From NCBI GenBank assembly GCA_900547035.1, contig URFM01000014.1, positions 1 to 63,384 of the forward strand: DNA of 63,384 bases, read 5' to 3'. Numbering within the stretch: position 1 is the first letter of the stretch; each line of letters starts with the position of its first letter. The DNA comes from an uncultured Clostridium sp. GTDB lineage: Bacteria; Bacillota; Clostridia; Lachnospirales; Lachnospiraceae. A program made the position numbers and the translations under genes. The notes beneath the pieces are model-generated. The model was not told the origin of the DNA. It searched no databases and saw only the letters and a list, made by a program, of their open reading frames with translations. Below are positions 1 to 8,509 of the stretch, piece after piece.

Positions 1-2
1 TG

Positions 3-911
3 ATGATTAGCGCCAACCGCCAGCTGGAGGCCCAGGGACGGGAACCCCTCTATGTGGTGTATCCTTACGACGGCCTTTCCATTGCGGACTCGCCGTTGGG
101 GTATCTGGACCATGGAGACGAAAAAAAAGAGGAAGCCTTTCAGAAGGTACAGGACTACCTGCTGTCGGAGGCGGTCCAGAAGGAAATCGAGGCCACCGGA
201 AGGAGGACCGGGTACGGGAAGGTAAGTCCGGAAAACGAGGCGGTATTCAACAAGGACTGGGGAATCGATACGGACCGTATTCTCTCCCCCATTTCCATGC
301 CGGCGGCGCCGGTCCTGATGGAAGCCCTGAACCTGTATCAGACGGAACTGCGGAAACCCTCTCTGACCATATACTGCCTGGATTACTCCGGGAGCATGGA
401 GGGGGAAGGAAGGGAACAGCTGGTCCGGGCCATGAAAACCATTCTAATTCAGGAGGAGGCGGCTCGGTATCTCCTTCAAGCCAGCGAACAGGAAATCAAC
501 GGAGCCATCCTCTTTGACGATACCATTCTGGAGACGAAGATTCTAAATGAGCCCGGAGACGCCCAGATGGAAGAACTTTATGAGGAGATTGCCGCCTACA
601 CGGCCGGAGGCGGGACCGATCTTTACCGGGCGGCGGCAGCGGCCCTGGATATCTTGAAGGGATACGACCTGTCTCAATATACGCCGGCGATTATTTTGAT
701 GACGGACGGCCAGTCCAACGGGGAGATGACCTTTGAGGACTTTAAAGAAGCCTATGATGAGGCCGGGATGGACGTTCCCGTATTTTCCATCATGTTCGGG
801 GATTCCAGTGAAGAGCAGCTCGAGGAGCTGGCGGGCTATACCAACGGCAGGGTATTTGACGGGACGGAGGACCTGATTGGAGCCTTCCGGAGCGTAAAAG
901 GATATAACTAG
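3..911 (+). CDS. VWA-domain protein with solute-binding-like N-terminal part, 5' end cut off by window
   Basis: The reading frame is open to the window edge, so the ATG at position 3 is probably internal and the gene starts upstream. Visible residues 1-115 look like the tail of an extracellular solute-binding fold (motif VYPYDGLSIADSPLGY). Residues about 121-302 form a von Willebrand A domain with a complete MIDAS: DYSGS at 127-131, Thr205 in GGGTD, and Asp235 in LMTDGQ. VWA domains of this kind bind a divalent metal and mediate protein contacts. It heads a run with an XpaC-like gene, a solute-binding-like gene and telA, a neighbourhood linked in other bacteria to tellurite or envelope stress. 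Ligand and partner are unknown. The VWA call is firm; the role is inferred. Confidence 0.8.
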   Translation: MISANRQLEAQGREPLYVVYPYDGLSIADSPLGYLDHGDEKKEEAFQKVQDYLLSEAVQKEIEATGRRTGYGKVSPENEAVFNKDWGIDTDRILSPISMPAAPVLMEALNLYQTELRKPSLTIYCLDYSGSMEGEGREQLVRAMKTILIQEEAARYLLQASEQEINGAILFDDTILETKILNEPGDAQMEELYEEIAAYTAGGGTDLYRAAAAALDILKGYDLSQYTPAIILMTDGQSNGEMTFEDFKEAYDEAGMDVPVFSIMFGDSSEEQLEELAGYTNGRVFDGTEDLIGAFRSVKGYN

Positions 912-929
912 AAAAGAGGCGCAGACAGA

Positions 930-1553
930 TTGAAAGATGAGTTCAGAGGGATGGTCATTTCCCTGGCAGGAGCATTGATTTTCTTCGGAGCCGCCTTCTG
1001 GGTCCTGGATCTGGGGGGGATTTGGTCCTTTTTCCTGGGAGCCCTGGTTTACGGCGGGCTGCTGCTTTTGACAAAGCCCAGGCGCCGTCTGGGAGGAATC
1101 GATGTGGAGCAGATTCCGGGCGGGGAGCAGCTGGAGGAGAAGCTTATGGAGGCCAGAGAGGATTTCAGGCGAATCGGCGCGGCGATGGAGGCAATTCAGG
1201 ACGACCGGCTGCGGGAAAGCTCCCGGGAGCTTCATAAAAAGGCGGGGAGCATTTTAAAATACCTGGAGGAGCATCCGGGAAAAATCATGGAGGCCCGGCG
1301 GTTTATCGATTACTACCAGGACACCGCTTCCAACCTTCTGGAAAAATATGTGAAGCTGCAGGAAACGGGGCTGGGCTCCAGGGAGGCAGAACGGCTGAAA
1401 GTTCAGACGACCCAGGCCCTTCTGACCCTGAACCGGGCATTTGAAGGACAGTTTGAAAAATTAATGGGAAATGAGCTCATGGATATGGAAGCGGAAATCC
1501 GTCTGCTGAAACAGACCATGGAAATGGAGGGCTATGAAGAAGAAAATCATTGA
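930..1553 (+). CDS. XpaC-like 5-bromo-4-chloroindolyl phosphate hydrolysis family protein
   Basis: A 207-aa protein with two N-terminal membrane helices (about residues 8-26 and 31-48), then a basic patch (KPRRR) and a long charged helical cytosolic region rich in Glu, Arg and Leu. This matches the XpaC family, whose name comes from an indolyl-phosphate phenotype in Bacillus and whose biochemical activity is not established. The start is TTG at 930, 18 bases after the VWA stop, with a weak purine-rich ribosome site (GAGGCG). Its end overlaps the next gene by 20 bases, so the two are probably translationally coupled. XpaC and TelA proteins occur together in many Firmicutes, which supports the family call. 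Confidence 0.7.
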   Translation: MKDEFRGMVISLAGALIFFGAAFWVLDLGGIWSFFLGALVYGGLLLLTKPRRRLGGIDVEQIPGGEQLEEKLMEAREDFRRIGAAMEAIQDDRLRESSRELHKKAGSILKYLEEHPGKIMEARRFIDYYQDTASNLLEKYVKLQETGLGSREAERLKVQTTQALLTLNRAFEGQFEKLMGNELMDMEAEIRLLKQTMEMEGYEEENH

Positions 1554-2607
1554 CCCCAGACTGCTGGGATTTTTCATATTAATCGTGGTGGCTGCCGGAA
1601 CGGTCTTTGCGTACCGGACGGCGTCCCAGCGGAGAAATACGGTGAAGCTGGAGGGCTATCTGGGAGGAGAGAAAATCGGCTTTTTTGAGGACCCCCAGGT
1701 AGGGGAGATTCTAAAGGATCGGTATCAGGTAGAGATGGACTATTCCAGAGCAGGCTCTCTGGAAATGGTGACCCTGGACCAGACGGGAAGGGATTATCTG
1801 TTCCCCTCCAGCCAGACCGCCCTGGAATACTACCGGGAGGAGAGGGGAGAGCCCCTGGCAAGCGAGATTATCCTTAACACCCCCATTGTCCTCTACACCC
1901 ATTCCATGGTGGCGGATGCCCTGGAGAATGCCGGGCTGATTACCTGGGAGGGCGATACGGGCTATGTGGACATGAAGGGGCTGACGGATTTGATTCTCCA
2001 GGACGCCTCCTGGGAAGAACTGGGGCTGCCGCAGCTGTACGGGCCGGTTACCATTGAAACCACGGACCCCTCCAAATCCAATTCCGGCAATATGTTCGCG
2101 GGCCTTCTGGCCAATACCTTAAATGGAGGGCAGACCGTGAACCGGAGTACCGTAGGAGCGGTCCTGCCCCAGCTGAAGGAAATTTTTGCCAGACTGGGTT
2201 ATATGGAGACTTCCTCATCGGATTTGTTCAGCCAGTTTTTGAAAATGGGCGTAGGGGCAAAACCCATTATCGCGGGCTACGAGAGCCAGCTGCTGGAGTT
2301 TGCCGTGGAGCAGCCGGAGGATTTTTCGCAGATAAAAGAAGATATCGTGATGCTCTACCCTTCCCCTACCGTCTGGTCCACCCATGTGTATATTGCCCTG
2401 ACGGAAAATGGCAGAAAGGCGGTGGACGGACTGCTGGACGAGGAGGTCCAGCGGTTGGCCTGGGAGAAGCACGGATTCCGGACCAATGTTTATCTGGCGG
2501 CTTCCTCGGCGGAAGCGTTCGGCGTTCGGGGTCTTGCGCCGGAGATTACCAGGGTGATGCCTATGCCGGATTATCAGACCATGCGGCAGATTATCGACGG
2601 ATTATAA
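1534..2607 (+). CDS. Membrane-anchored solute-binding-like protein
   Basis: A 357-aa protein with an N-terminal hydrophobic anchor (about residues 8-27, after a Lys-rich start MKKK), then an extracellular domain with solute-binding features such as an NTPIVLYTHSMVADAL stretch and a TTDPSKSNSGNMF segment typical of periplasmic-binding folds. There is no lipobox Cys. It overlaps the XpaC-like gene by 20 bases and precedes telA by 31 bases, so it is part of the same operon. The first gene of the operon also carries what looks like a solute-binding fold, so the operon may contain two related external domains, one of them fused to VWA. The ligand cannot be told from sequence. Confidence 0.6.
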   Translation: MKKKIIDPRLLGFFILIVVAAGTVFAYRTASQRRNTVKLEGYLGGEKIGFFEDPQVGEILKDRYQVEMDYSRAGSLEMVTLDQTGRDYLFPSSQTALEYYREERGEPLASEIILNTPIVLYTHSMVADALENAGLITWEGDTGYVDMKGLTDLILQDASWEELGLPQLYGPVTIETTDPSKSNSGNMFAGLLANTLNGGQTVNRSTVGAVLPQLKEIFARLGYMETSSSDLFSQFLKMGVGAKPIIAGYESQLLEFAVEQPEDFSQIKEDIVMLYPSPTVWSTHVYIALTENGRKAVDGLLDEEVQRLAWEKHGFRTNVYLAASSAEAFGVRGLAPEITRVMPMPDYQTMRQIIDGL

Positions 2608-2638
2608 TGTGCAAAGTATCGTAGCGGAGGAAAAGACG

Positions 2639-3706
2639 ATGAAGGAAATTTCAATGGAAAAGTTTCAGTTTACCCAGGAGGATCGGGAAAAGGCTGCGTC
2701 CATTAAAGAGAATCTGGACCTGATGGATTCTCAGGCCTGTCTCCAGTTCGGAACCGCGGCTCAGCGCAGCATCGCAGAGTTTACGGACCAGATCCTGTCC
2801 CAGGTGCGCGCAAAGGACAGCGGTTACGTAGGGGAGCTTTTAGGGGAGCTTCTGGCGGAGCTGAAAGAGGTGGATGTCACAGACCCGGGAAATGATGAAG
2901 GGTTTCTGGCCAAAATTCCATTTTTGAAAAGCGCCAAAAACAAAGCGGAGAAGCTTATCAGCCGCTATGAAGTCCTGAAGGTCCAGGTAGACCGGATTGA
3001 GGCAAAGCTGGAGCAGGCCAGGATGGAGATGCTTAAAGATATCGGAATGTTTGACATGATGTATGAGAAAAACCTGGAATATTTCCGGAACCTGAATCTG
3101 TATATCGCGGCCGGAGAGGAGAAAATAGAGGAACTGCAGAGGGAAGAGCTGCCAAGGCTCAGGAAAGAGGCGGCGGATTCCGGGGACCCCATGGCGGCCC
3201 AGCTGGTCCACGATTTTGAGGAAAACGCAGGCCGCTTCGAGAAAAAAATTCATGATCTGAAACTGAGCCGGACCATTGCCATTCAGACCGCTCCTCAGAT
3301 TAAGCTGATTCAGAACAACGACAAGCTTTTGGTGGATAAAATTCAGACCGCCACTTTAAATACTATTCCGATCTGGAAGAGCCAGATTGTAATTGCCCTT
3401 GGGCTTGGAAAACAGCAGAAGGTATTGAAGCTGAATCAGGAAATTTCCGAGACCACAAACGAGCTTCTGGCCCGCAACGCCCAGCTGTTGAAGACCAATA
3501 CGGTGGAAACAGCCAGGGAAGCGCAGCGGGGCGTGGTGGATGTGGAAACCTTAAAGAAAACCAATCAGGATTTGATTGAAACCATCCGGGAAACTCTCCG
3601 GATTCAGCAGGAGGGAAGGAAGAAGCGGAGAGAGGCGGAGGCGGAGCTGACCAGGCTGGAGGACCAGCTGAAGGAGGCTCTGACAGGAAAGACGGAGAGC
3701 GCCTGA
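2639..3706 (+). CDS. telA: TelA/KlaA-family toxic anion resistance protein
   Basis: A 355-aa soluble, almost wholly alpha-helical protein of the TelA (KlaA) family. Recognisable segments are the central MLKDIGMFDMMYEKNLEYFR region, IAIQTAPQIKLIQ, and the IPIWKSQIVIALGL segment followed by a long coiled C-terminus. Family members are linked to tellurite and other anion or envelope stress resistance; the mechanism is not settled. The frame is open from a GTG at 2609, but the ATG at 2639 has a GGAGG at 2626-2630 with 8-base spacing and is the better start. It is the last gene of the VWA-XpaC-binding protein-TelA run and converges on the two-component genes; no clear terminator lies in the 18-base gap. 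Confidence 0.85.
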   Translation: MKEISMEKFQFTQEDREKAASIKENLDLMDSQACLQFGTAAQRSIAEFTDQILSQVRAKDSGYVGELLGELLAELKEVDVTDPGNDEGFLAKIPFLKSAKNKAEKLISRYEVLKVQVDRIEAKLEQARMEMLKDIGMFDMMYEKNLEYFRNLNLYIAAGEEKIEELQREELPRLRKEAADSGDPMAAQLVHDFEENAGRFEKKIHDLKLSRTIAIQTAPQIKLIQNNDKLLVDKIQTATLNTIPIWKSQIVIALGLGKQQKVLKLNQEISETTNELLARNAQLLKTNTVETAREAQRGVVDVETLKKTNQDLIETIRETLRIQQEGRKKRREAEAELTRLEDQLKEALTGKTESA

Positions 3707-3724
3707 AAATGGCCGCGCGGCGCC

Positions 3725-5185
3725 CTAAACCTCAGTCAGAGTCCGGGGAGGACAGTGAAACCAGAAAATCGTAAGCCCGTCGTGACAGTCCACGCCGTAG
3801 GTCATGCCGTGGGCTTCTAAAATTGTACTGACGATCGAAAGGCCGATGCCCGTACCGTGGCGCCGGCCATTTTCATGCTGGCTGCGCTGGTAGCGCTCCC
3901 AGATGATCTGCCGGTCCTCCTCGGGAATGGGCTCCCCGGGATTGATGACGGATATACGAAATCCTTCCTGAAAATTTCCTTCAATGGAAAGGGTGATGGA
4001 CTGGCCGTCCGGTGTGTGATTGATGGCGTTATAAATAAGGTTGCGGAATACCTGGCTCATTTTCAGGGCGTCGGCACAGATCAGCACCTCCTGGGTACAG
4101 GAGGAAAAGCTTAGACGGATTCCGTGTTCGATTGCGCTTTTTTGGCAATGTTCCACCTCCGATTCCGCGATTTCACATAAGTTGTATACATCTTTCTTTA
4201 ACTGGATATAACCGGACTGGAGGAGAGAGTAGTCTAAAATATCGCTTACCATTTCACTCATGCGGTTTGCCTCGTCAATGATCAGATTCAGGTCCTCCTC
4301 CCGCTGCTCATCATCTTTCCAGTTGATGTCCCGGACCATTTCCGCGTACCCGGCGATGATGGCAAGGGGAGAACGAAGCTCGTGAGAGACATTGGCAATG
4401 ACCTCCCCTCTCAGTACATCCACCCTCTGCAGAGCCTGCCCCAGCTCGTCTACGGACTGAGACAGGTCTCCCAGCTCATCCCGGCGGTTCAGACCGGCCT
4501 TTACGGAGAAATCGTTTTTCGCCAGCCGGTCGATGGTATTTTTAATAATGTAGAGGGGCTTGGTAAATTGGCGGGACAGCAGGGCGGAAAGAAGGGAGGC
4601 GGCCGCAGTCAGGATGATGGTCAGTAAAATTAACTGCCTGCGGTTCAGCTCCAGTATAGTGTGCAGCCGGAGCGTATTGTGGAGAATGGCGTAGCAGCGC
4701 TGGCCATTGTAACGGACCGGAATTCCGATTTCGAAAGCAAAAATGCGTCCCCCGGCCTTTTCCCATTTCTGATAAGGCTCTCCCTGCAGCATCTGTTGGT
4801 ATTCATGGCTTTTGCGGACAGTAAACCAGATCCGTCCGTCTTCCCGGAGAGAATTCAGATCGATGGAATGGCCGTCGGTGTAAAAGGCCAGAAGTTCTCC
4901 GGCCCCGTTGACCAGCATCAGTTCTCCGCCGGCAATCCGGCTCATATTGGATAAAAAATGGGGATCGGAAGCCACGTCTTCTGTATACAAGCTTTCCATA
5001 ATAGGTTTTAGCCGGTTCTGGGTTTCGGCAGCGGCAGCATCAGCGTAATTGCGCTCAAAAAGGAAGATCTGCACCACCCAGATAAACGCCACGCTTAAGA
5101 GGACCAGGGACATCATAATCATCCAAAGTCGAAACACCATACGATTGAAAATCCGCGGAAGGTGTCTATTTTTTGCCATATTCAA
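3725..5185 (-). CDS. Two-component sensor histidine kinase
   Basis: A 486-aa membrane kinase. It has membrane helices at about 20-43 and 183-204 flanking an extracellular sensor of about 140 residues, a HAMP region (205-255), the phosphoacceptor H-box with His268 (NVSHELRSPLAI), an N-box (NLIYNAINHT) and a glycine-rich ATP lid (GTGIGLSIV). It overlaps the upstream response regulator gene by 20 bases, so both come from one transcript read to the left. The pair is divergent from two TolC-like genes, so it may control them; that is inference from position. The signal is unknown. A second ATG two codons in (5179) could also be used. Confidence 0.93.
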   Translation of the reverse strand: MNMAKNRHLPRIFNRMVFRLWMIMMSLVLLSVAFIWVVQIFLFERNYADAAAAETQNRLKPIMESLYTEDVASDPHFLSNMSRIAGGELMLVNGAGELLAFYTDGHSIDLNSLREDGRIWFTVRKSHEYQQMLQGEPYQKWEKAGGRIFAFEIGIPVRYNGQRCYAILHNTLRLHTILELNRRQLILLTIILTAAASLLSALLSRQFTKPLYIIKNTIDRLAKNDFSVKAGLNRRDELGDLSQSVDELGQALQRVDVLRGEVIANVSHELRSPLAIIAGYAEMVRDINWKDDEQREEDLNLIIDEANRMSEMVSDILDYSLLQSGYIQLKKDVYNLCEIAESEVEHCQKSAIEHGIRLSFSSCTQEVLICADALKMSQVFRNLIYNAINHTPDGQSITLSIEGNFQEGFRISVINPGEPIPEEDRQIIWERYQRSQHENGRRHGTGIGLSIVSTILEAHGMTYGVDCHDGLTIFWFHCPPRTLTEV

Positions 5186-5837
5186 ATTTGTACCCCACTC
5201 CCCATACAGTTTGAATCACATTTCGATAATCGCCCAGATGGTCCCGCAGGGACTTTACATGGGTATCTACGGTACGGCTGTCGCCACAATAGCTGTAGCC
5301 CCAAATGGTTTCCAAAAGCTGCTCCCGGCTCAGTACAATACGCTCATTTTGAGCCAGCTTTAAAAGCAGGTCGAATTCCTTTGGGGGAAGGGCGATATTT
5401 TGCCCCCGAAGGATTACGGTCCGGGATTCCGGGGAAATTGACAGCTCCCCGAAGTCTAAGGTCCGGTTAGGATTCGGACTGTTTGATCGTTTCAGTACGG
5501 CGCCGATGCGGGCCATCAGCTCTTTGGGGCTGAAGGGCTTGGAAACATAGTCGTCCACGCCCAGCTTAAAGCCCAGAAGCTTGTCATATTCTTCGCTTCT
5601 GGCAGTGAGCATGATCACCGGAACCTGGCTGGTTTTACGGATCTGGGATAAGGTTTCAAAGCCGCTCAGCCCCGGCATCATTACGTCCAGAACTACCATG
5701 TCAAAAGGATGGGCGGCCAGAAGCTTTAAGGCTTCCTGTCCGTTTACCGCTTCTTCACACTGAAACTGCTCCAGCTGGGCATAGGTGCGCACCAGCTTGC
5801 GCAGATGGAGATCATCATCAACAATAAGTAAACGCAT
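5166..5837 (-). CDS. OmpR/PhoB-family response regulator
   Basis: A 223-aa regulator. The receiver domain (1-118) has the acidic pocket DDD at 7-9, the phosphoacceptor Asp51 (VLDVMMPG) and the Lys of SKPF. The C-terminal winged helix is complete (DTHVKSLRDHLGD and the TVWGVGYKFE hairpin). It is the first gene of the two-component operon and its 3' end overlaps the kinase. Two near-identical copies of GAAATCCTTnAGGG lie upstream, between this gene and the TolC-like genes, and are candidate binding sites. Confidence 0.94.
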   Translation of the reverse strand: MRLLIVDDDLHLRKLVRTYAQLEQFQCEEAVNGQEALKLLAAHPFDMVVLDVMMPGLSGFETLSQIRKTSQVPVIMLTARSEEYDKLLGFKLGVDDYVSKPFSPKELMARIGAVLKRSNSPNPNRTLDFGELSISPESRTVILRGQNIALPPKEFDLLLKLAQNERIVLSREQLLETIWGYSYCGDSRTVDTHVKSLRDHLGDYRNVIQTVWGVGYKFEYGKK

Positions 5838-5901
5838 ATCTGTTTCATCCTTTCGTTGATATTCAAAACCATATTTATTGTATCACATATCTTTTGACGG
5901 C

Positions 5902-5990
5902 GAAATCCTTGAGGGGAAAAACTTAACAGAATCCTCACATTTAGAAAATCTTTGGTTTTTTCAGGGAATCTTTGAAATCCTTAAGGGAAT
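5902..5990. promoter_or_regulatory. Direct repeats in the divergent two-component/TolC-like intergenic region
   Basis: GAAATCCTTGAGGG (5902-5915) and GAAATCCTTAAGGG (5974-5987) differ at one base in 14 and lie 72 bases apart. The second overlaps a GGGAAT pair at 5964 and 5985, 21 bases (two helical turns) apart. OmpR-type regulators bind direct repeats spaced by about one or two turns, so these are reasonable sites for the adjacent regulator. Assignment is inferred from position only. Confidence 0.4.
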
Positions 5991-5995
5991 GTTTC

Positions 5996-6050
5996 TTGAA
6001 GGAGAAAATGGGCCTGTGCTAAAATGCAGGTAACGGTTCAGGCTGGCGGA
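5996..6050 (+). promoter_or_regulatory. Promoter and leader element of the TolC-like operon
   Basis: A -35-like TTGAAG (5996-6001), 18-base spacer and extended -10 TGcTAAAAT (hexamer 6020-6025). It is followed at 6031 by TAACGGTTCAGG, one copy of the promoter-proximal element found at several genes in this window. The partner arm CCTGAAGAGTTA lies further down the leader, so the element can fold into an imperfect hairpin. Confidence 0.55.
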
Positions 6051-6123
6051 AAACAGGGGGAAGATCAGGCGCTGACCTGAAGAGTTATGAAGAAAAGATT
6101 AGAGGCGGAAGGAGGAGAAGAGG

Positions 6124-7299
6124 ATGAAAAGAATGAGAAAGGCAGCGCCCATAGCGATGATTATAGGCTTGAATTTGGCGGTTATAGGGCTAGGCCGGAT
6201 TCCGGCGGCCTTGGCTGCCAGCCCGGAGTTTGCCAGAACGGCCGGGGAGTGGGAAACGCTTAGGGACGACAGGCTGGAATTTAAGGAAATTGCGGATTTG
6301 ATCCATGAATACAACAATCAGGTGATACAGGATCAAATTTCCTACCGAGAATATAAAGGAGAGAATCAGGATAAAATTTCTCAGGATTACTACGATGCGG
6401 CAGAGGAAATCGAAAACCGGATTACAGATCCGGATCCGGAGGAGGCGGGCTACGCAGGGGCGGTGAGCGCTGCTTTAAACAGCAGAATTCAGGCGGAGAA
6501 CTTGAGAAAGCAGGGAGATGACAATATAGAAGACGGGGAAATTAAACGGCTCGGTTATCTGCAGACTGAGGCAAAGCTGGTAAAGGAGGCTCAGGAGCGG
6601 ATGATTGATTATTGGACCCAGACATGGCAGCTGCAGCAAACCCGGACTGCCTGGGAGGAGGCAAAGGCCGCCCTTAAATCAGAAGAAATCAAGGTTCAGG
6701 CCGGCCTCTCAACAAGAGAAAACCTGCTTTCAGCTCAGGGAAAGGAGCAGGAGGCAAAGGCGGAAATCGAAACGGCTCAGAGTACCCTTGACCTTACCAG
6801 ACAACAGCTTTGCCTGATGCTAGGCTGGCCCTACGGCGCGCAGGTAGAAATCTGCCAGGTACCGGAGGCAGATCCGGAGGCTGTCGGCAGAATCAATCTC
6901 AGTGAAGATGTGGCGAAGGCTTTGGATTCCAGCTATGATTTAAAAATTACCGGACGCCGTCTGGAAAATGCGCGGTCCTCTTCCGCAAGATCCAGCCAGG
7001 AGCAAACCTTGAAAAATCAGAGGGAGGCGGCAGCGGGCAGCGTCCGGGAAGCCTATGACCAGCTGCTGCTGGCAAAGACTAATTATGAATCGGCCATCCG
7101 GTCCATGAGTACCGCTGAGAATGCGTATGGGTCCGCCCAAAGGAAGGCTCAGGCCGGGCTGCTGGCAGCCAGAGAGCTGGAGACGGAAAAACAGAGCTGG
7201 GAGAAAGCGAATTTTGAGAAGCAGAGCGCCGGGCTGGCACTTTTAAAGGCACAGATTCAGTATCAGTGGACGGTAGACGGCCTGGCCTCCGTTACATAG
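6124..7299 (+). CDS. TolC-like helical secreted protein 1
   Basis: A 391-aa protein with a clear signal peptide (about 1-32, ending AALAAS) and then almost continuous alpha-helical heptad-rich sequence in two halves, with the outer-membrane-efflux-protein pattern (TLDLTRQQLCLMLGWP, then a repeat-like second half ending AQIQYQWTVDGL). It resembles the TolC/OEP family, whose Gram-negative members form outer-membrane channels. A monoderm Lachnospiraceae has no outer membrane, so its job must differ; it may be a helical barrel or adaptor reaching through the wall. It lies 13 bases before a paralogue and is divergent from a two-component system. No transporter partner lies next to it. Confidence 0.7.
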   Translation: MKRMRKAAPIAMIIGLNLAVIGLGRIPAALAASPEFARTAGEWETLRDDRLEFKEIADLIHEYNNQVIQDQISYREYKGENQDKISQDYYDAAEEIENRITDPDPEEAGYAGAVSAALNSRIQAENLRKQGDDNIEDGEIKRLGYLQTEAKLVKEAQERMIDYWTQTWQLQQTRTAWEEAKAALKSEEIKVQAGLSTRENLLSAQGKEQEAKAEIETAQSTLDLTRQQLCLMLGWPYGAQVEICQVPEADPEAVGRINLSEDVAKALDSSYDLKITGRRLENARSSSARSSQEQTLKNQREAAAGSVREAYDQLLLAKTNYESAIRSMSTAENAYGSAQRKAQAGLLAARELETEKQSWEKANFEKQSAGLALLKAQIQYQWTVDGLASVT

Positions 7300-7312
7300 G
7301 GGAGGAAGAGCA

Positions 7313-8428
7313 ATGAAGGAAATGAAGCGCGGCTGGAAAAGGGCTGCTTTTCTTGGACTTTTTCTGACATTGGCGTGGAATCATCCGGTGAGAGAGGTAT
7401 GGGCGGAGGAGACGCAGGCAATTGAATATCAGGATCTGGAAGGGCTGGTTCGTCAGGGAAACCCAGAAATCAGCCAGATGATCCGCTCCCAGGAGGATAG
7501 TCTGGCGGATTACCAGGAAATGTGGGACATTTTAAAATGGGAACAGCTGACTATGGAGCAGGAAGCCCGGGAACGGAAGGACGAGAAGATTCCGGGAGCA
7601 GAACTTTATGAGAGCAACGCCCAATCTTTGAAGCTTTCTGCCCGTGCGGTGACCAGGATCATGGAGGGAATGACCGATAAGCGGGCGCTTCGTTCTACGG
7701 AGAAAGCGGCTGCCGCAAAAACTCTGGCGGCCAAGAGCTTGATGAGTTCTTATTATCAGCTTCAGCTTCAGGCAGAGGCCAGCCAAATGCGGGCCCAAGC
7801 GGCAGAGGCCGCGTTTGAGGGAGCCAGCCGCCAGTTTTCTTTGGGAATGGTTTCACAGGGAGAGGCAGATCAGGCGGAGGATGAGATGAGACAGGCTCAA
7901 AACCAGGCGGCCAAGGTCAGGGATCAGGCGGAACAGCTGAAGCGGGACCTTTTGAATATGCTGGGCCTGGCGGACAGAGAACAGGCGGTTGTGATCGGAG
8001 AAATTCCTAATCCGGATCTTCAAGCGATTGACGCAATTAATTTCCAGGAAGATTTAAAACACGCCATCGGGAATGATCCGGAAGTGCTGAACGCCCGCCA
8101 TGAACGGGCTCCCGGAACTTCTCAGAAAAAGCAGAGGGCCAGACAGGCGGCGGAAGCGGAAGGAAATGCCCAGGCGGATTTTGCGGCTGCTTATGAAACC
8201 TTGATGACGGCCAGAACCGGTTACGATGGAGCGAAAGCAGTTTACGAAGGGAGCCGGATGGCGTGGGAGAGCATAAAAAGGCAGCAGCAGCTGGGGCTTT
8301 TAAGCAGGATTCAGTGGCTGGAGGGGCAGGCAGCAGCCCTGGAAGCCAGAGCTGCATGGGGACAGGCTTCCATGAAGCTGCTCCAGGCATATGAAAACTA
8401 TCAGGGACTGGTTAAGGGACTGACCTGA
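7313..8428 (+). CDS. TolC-like helical secreted protein 2
   Basis: A 371-aa paralogue of the preceding gene with the same design: signal peptide (about 1-31, ending VWAEE), then long helical repeats with characteristic segments QFSLGMVSQGEADQAEDEM, LLNMLGLADREQ, and the closing AYENYQGLVKGLT. The spacing of 13 bases from gene 1 and a GAGGAAGAG ribosome site indicate one operon. The two proteins differ enough to form a hetero-complex. Family assignment rests on architecture and repeat pattern rather than on any catalytic motif. Confidence 0.7.
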   Translation: MKEMKRGWKRAAFLGLFLTLAWNHPVREVWAEETQAIEYQDLEGLVRQGNPEISQMIRSQEDSLADYQEMWDILKWEQLTMEQEARERKDEKIPGAELYESNAQSLKLSARAVTRIMEGMTDKRALRSTEKAAAAKTLAAKSLMSSYYQLQLQAEASQMRAQAAEAAFEGASRQFSLGMVSQGEADQAEDEMRQAQNQAAKVRDQAEQLKRDLLNMLGLADREQAVVIGEIPNPDLQAIDAINFQEDLKHAIGNDPEVLNARHERAPGTSQKKQRARQAAEAEGNAQADFAAAYETLMTARTGYDGAKAVYEGSRMAWESIKRQQQLGLLSRIQWLEGQAAALEARAAWGQASMKLLQAYENYQGLVKGLT

Positions 8429-8441
8429 GAATAAAATCATC

Positions 8442-8500
8442 TTGCCCCCGGCTTTCGGATGCGTTATACTACAACTTAGGTAACAGTTCAGGACGAAAGG
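8442..8500 (+). promoter_or_regulatory. Promoter and TAACAGTTCAGGACG element before the transaldolase gene
   Basis: TTGCCC (8442-8447), 17-base spacer, TATACT (8465-8470). The element TAACAGTTCAGGACG follows at 8481, at about the expected transcript start or just after it. The ribosome site AGAGGAG lies right behind. Confidence 0.65.
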
Positions 8501-8509
8501 AAGAGGAGC

